NCBI GenBank assembly: GCA_002369515.1
Contig: DFFM01000049.1
Coordinates: forward strand, 1 to 15,627
DNA from: Prevotella sp. UBA3776
GTDB taxonomy: Bacteria > Bacteroidota > Bacteroidia > Bacteroidales > Bacteroidaceae
Direction: 5' to 3'
Length of the DNA stretch: 15,627 bases
Shown: positions 13,834-15,627 of the stretch, piece by piece
Position numbering within the stretch: position 1 is the first letter of the stretch
How the letters are laid out: the number at the start of each line of letters is the position of its first letter
The notes under the pieces: model-generated
The model's database searches: none
Told to the model about the DNA's origin: nothing
The model's input: the letters and a program-made list of their open reading frames with translations, nothing else
Program-made: the position numbers and the translations under genes

Positions 13834-15534
13834 ATGGCAACAGTAGATGACAAAAAAGTGATTTTCTCGATGGTGGGAGTGAGCAAGACCATCCAGCAGA
13901 ACCAGAAGCAAGTGCTCAAGAACATTTACCTCAGTTTCTTCTATGGGGCGAAAATTGGCATCATCGGACTGAATGGCGCCGGAAAGTCAACACTCATGAA
14001 GATCATTGCAGGCATCGACCAGCAATACCAGGGCAACGTGGTGTGGAGCCCCGGCTATTCGGTGGGCTATCTGCCCCAGGATCCGCCGCTCAACGAGGAC
14101 AAGACGGTCAAGGAGAACATCATGGAGGGCGTACAGCACGTTTATGACGCTTTGGCTGAATACGATGACATCAACGTGAAGTTCGGGTTGCCCGAATACT
14201 ATGAGGATGCAGACAAGATGGAGAAGCTCATGGCCCGGCAGGCTGCCGTGCAGGACATCATCGACGCCACCGACGCGTGGAACATGGACTCCAAACTCGA
14301 GCGCGCCATGGCTGCCCTGAACTGTCCGCCAGGCGAGCGCAGCGTCAAGAATCTCTCCGGTGGCGAGCGGCGGCGCGTAGCCCTTTGCCGTTTGCTGCTG
14401 CAAAAACCCGACGTGCTGCTGCTCGACGAACCTACCAACCACCTGGATGCTGAGACCATCGACTGGCTCGAGCAGCACCTCCAGCAATATGAAGGCACAG
14501 TCATCGCTGTCACCCACGACCGCTATTTCCTGGACGACGTGGCGCAGTGGATTCTCGAGCTCGACCGAGGCGAGGGCATTCCCTGGAAGGGCAACTATTC
14601 GGGCTGGCTCGAGCAGAAGTCACAGCGGCTGGCACAGGAGGAGAAGTCTGCCTCTAAACGTCGCAAGACGCTTGAGCGCGAGCTGGAGTGGGTGCGCATG
14701 GCACCGAAGGCGCGCCAGGCAAAGGGAAAGGCGCGTCTGAACGCCTACGACAAGATGCTCAACGAGGAACAGAAACAGAAGGAGGAGCGCCTGGAGATAT
14801 TCATCCCAAACGGCCCGCGCCTGGGCAACAACGTGATCGAGGCCGTGCATGTGGCCAAAGCCTTCCCCGAGAAGACGCTCTTCAGCGATCTCAACTTCGT
14901 GCTGCCGCCCAACGGCATCGTGGGCGTGATTGGCCCCAACGGTGCAGGCAAGACCACGCTCTTCCGCCTTATCATGGGATTGGAGCAACCTGACCAGGGA
15001 ACCTTCAATGTGGGCGAAACCGTCAAACTCAGCTACGTTGACCAGCAGCACAAGGACATCGACCCGGAAAAGAGCGTCTATCAGGTAGTGAGCCAAGGCA
15101 ACGAAACCATCCGGATGGGTGGGCGCGATGTCAACGTGAGGGCTTATCTCTCGCGGTTCAACTTCACCGGAGTGGACCAGGAGAAGAAGTGCGGCGTACT
15201 GAGCGGCGGCGAGCGCAACCGTCTCCAGTTGGCCGTGGCCCTCAAGCAGGAAGGCAACGTGCTGCTGCTCGACGAACCTACCAACGACATTGACGTGAAC
15301 ACGCTCCGAGCACTCGAAGAGGGCTTGGAGGCATTTGCCGGCTGTGCTGTCGTCATCAGCCACGACCGCTGGTTCCTCGACCGCATTTGCACTCACATTC
15401 TGGCTTTCGAAGGCGACGGCAATGTGTTCTACTTCGAGGGCAACTACACTGACTACGAAGCAAACAAAGCGCAGCGGCTGGGGCTGGAGGAACCCAAGCG
15501 CATTCGCTACCGCAAGCTGATGGAAGACCAGTAG
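13834..15534 (+). CDS. ettA: ABC-F ATPase, energy-dependent translational throttle EttA
   Basis: This 566-residue cytoplasmic protein has two ABC ATPase domains and no membrane domain. Domain 1 has Walker A GLNGAGKS at 45-52, signature LSGGE at 174-178, Walker B LLLDEP at 195-200 (Glu199) and the H-loop His at 229. The charged linker between the domains (about 255-325: KRRKTLERELEWVRM, then KGKARLNAYDKML) is the P-site tRNA interaction motif of this family. Domain 2 has GPNGAGKT at 367-374, LSGGE at 456-460, LLLDEP at 477-482 and His510. EttA binds the ribosomal E site and gates the first elongation steps according to ATP and ADP. Length, linker and strong motif conservation favour EttA over Uup or the resistance-type ABC-F proteins. 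No promoter box is clear; the upstream side is a 9-bp repeat array. Confidence 0.95.
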   Translation: MATVDDKKVIFSMVGVSKTIQQNQKQVLKNIYLSFFYGAKIGIIGLNGAGKSTLMKIIAGIDQQYQGNVVWSPGYSVGYLPQDPPLNEDKTVKENIMEGVQHVYDALAEYDDINVKFGLPEYYEDADKMEKLMARQAAVQDIIDATDAWNMDSKLERAMAALNCPPGERSVKNLSGGERRRVALCRLLLQKPDVLLLDEPTNHLDAETIDWLEQHLQQYEGTVIAVTHDRYFLDDVAQWILELDRGEGIPWKGNYSGWLEQKSQRLAQEEKSASKRRKTLERELEWVRMAPKARQAKGKARLNAYDKMLNEEQKQKEERLEIFIPNGPRLGNNVIEAVHVAKAFPEKTLFSDLNFVLPPNGIVGVIGPNGAGKTTLFRLIMGLEQPDQGTFNVGETVKLSYVDQQHKDIDPEKSVYQVVSQGNETIRMGGRDVNVRAYLSRFNFTGVDQEKKCGVLSGGERNRLQLAVALKQEGNVLLLDEPTNDIDVNTLRALEEGLEAFAGCAVVISHDRWFLDRICTHILAFEGDGNVFYFEGNYTDYEANKAQRLGLEEPKRIRYRKLMEDQ

Positions 15535-15547
15535 AGGGGGGCTTCCG

Positions 15548-15575
15548 TTAACTTCATGAGCCAAAGGCTCGTTAA
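15548..15575 (+). terminator. Possible terminator hairpin after ettA
   Basis: GAGCC (15558-15562) and GGCTC (15566-15570) pair around AAA, and TTAAC (15548-15552) with GTTAA (15571-15575) extends the stem past a one-sided 5-base bulge. It starts 13 bp after the ettA stop. No T-run follows, so termination by this hairpin alone is uncertain. Confidence 0.35.
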
Positions 15576-15609
15576 ATACAGCTAACTCCAGAAAGAATAA
15601 AGAAACCTC

Positions 15610-15627
15610 AACTTTCGCATGTTAAGT
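15610..15627. repeat. 18-bp repeat AACTTTCGCATGTTAAGT, right copy
   Basis: This is an exact copy, in the same orientation, of the sequence at 6-23. It ends at the last base of the window, so its true extent is not visible. The matching ends may reflect a dispersed repeat near which the window or its contig happens to break. Confidence 0.7.

Overview
The window looks like chromosomal DNA of a fairly GC-rich member of the Bacteroidales, most likely Prevotella or a relative. Three things point there. Two promoters match the Bacteroidetes consensus exactly (TTTG, 19 bp, TAnnTTTG), upstream of thrA and of the LOG-family gene. No gene has a clear Shine-Dalgarno sequence; starts are preceded by A-rich leaders. 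The gene set is also typical: DUF2027-Smr protein, glutamine-dependent NadE, fused ThrA with an ApgM-like gene and ThrC, an SDN-type surface lipoprotein signal, and EttA. Genus is an inference; no rRNA gene is present.

Layout. Plus strand 135-5551: DUF2027-Smr protein, NAD+ synthetase, a beta-helix lipoprotein and cytidine deaminase. A 315-bp convergent gap (5552-5866) holds a composite inverted-repeat element. Minus strand 12106 down to 5867: a LOG-family Rossmann protein, then the threonine operon thrA-apgM-thrC behind its own promoter. A divergent control region (about 12107-12758) holds a 34-residue membrane-peptide gene on the minus strand, several palindromes and a LysR-type regulator gene on the plus strand. 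The plus strand ends with the ABC-F protein EttA.

How the genes work together. ThrA (aspartokinase and homoserine dehydrogenase) and ThrC (threonine synthase) bracket a phosphoglycerate-mutase-like protein that sits where homoserine kinase is needed, so the three probably make threonine from aspartate (with aspartate-semialdehyde dehydrogenase encoded elsewhere). NadE and Cdd are housekeeping enzymes of NAD and pyrimidine metabolism. The LysR regulator may control the divergent small membrane protein through a palindromic T-N11-A site.

No phage, insertion sequence, CRISPR, toxin or defence system was found. The unusual content is in the gaps. Three unrelated intergenic repeats share a 9-bp unit (AACTYCWTG arrays, phased CGAAT/ATTCG, CATGATTCA). 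A 23-bp tandem array grows out of the last codons of the LOG gene. A 26-bp hairpin carries the same AACTTTCGCA core as the 18-bp repeat at both window ends.
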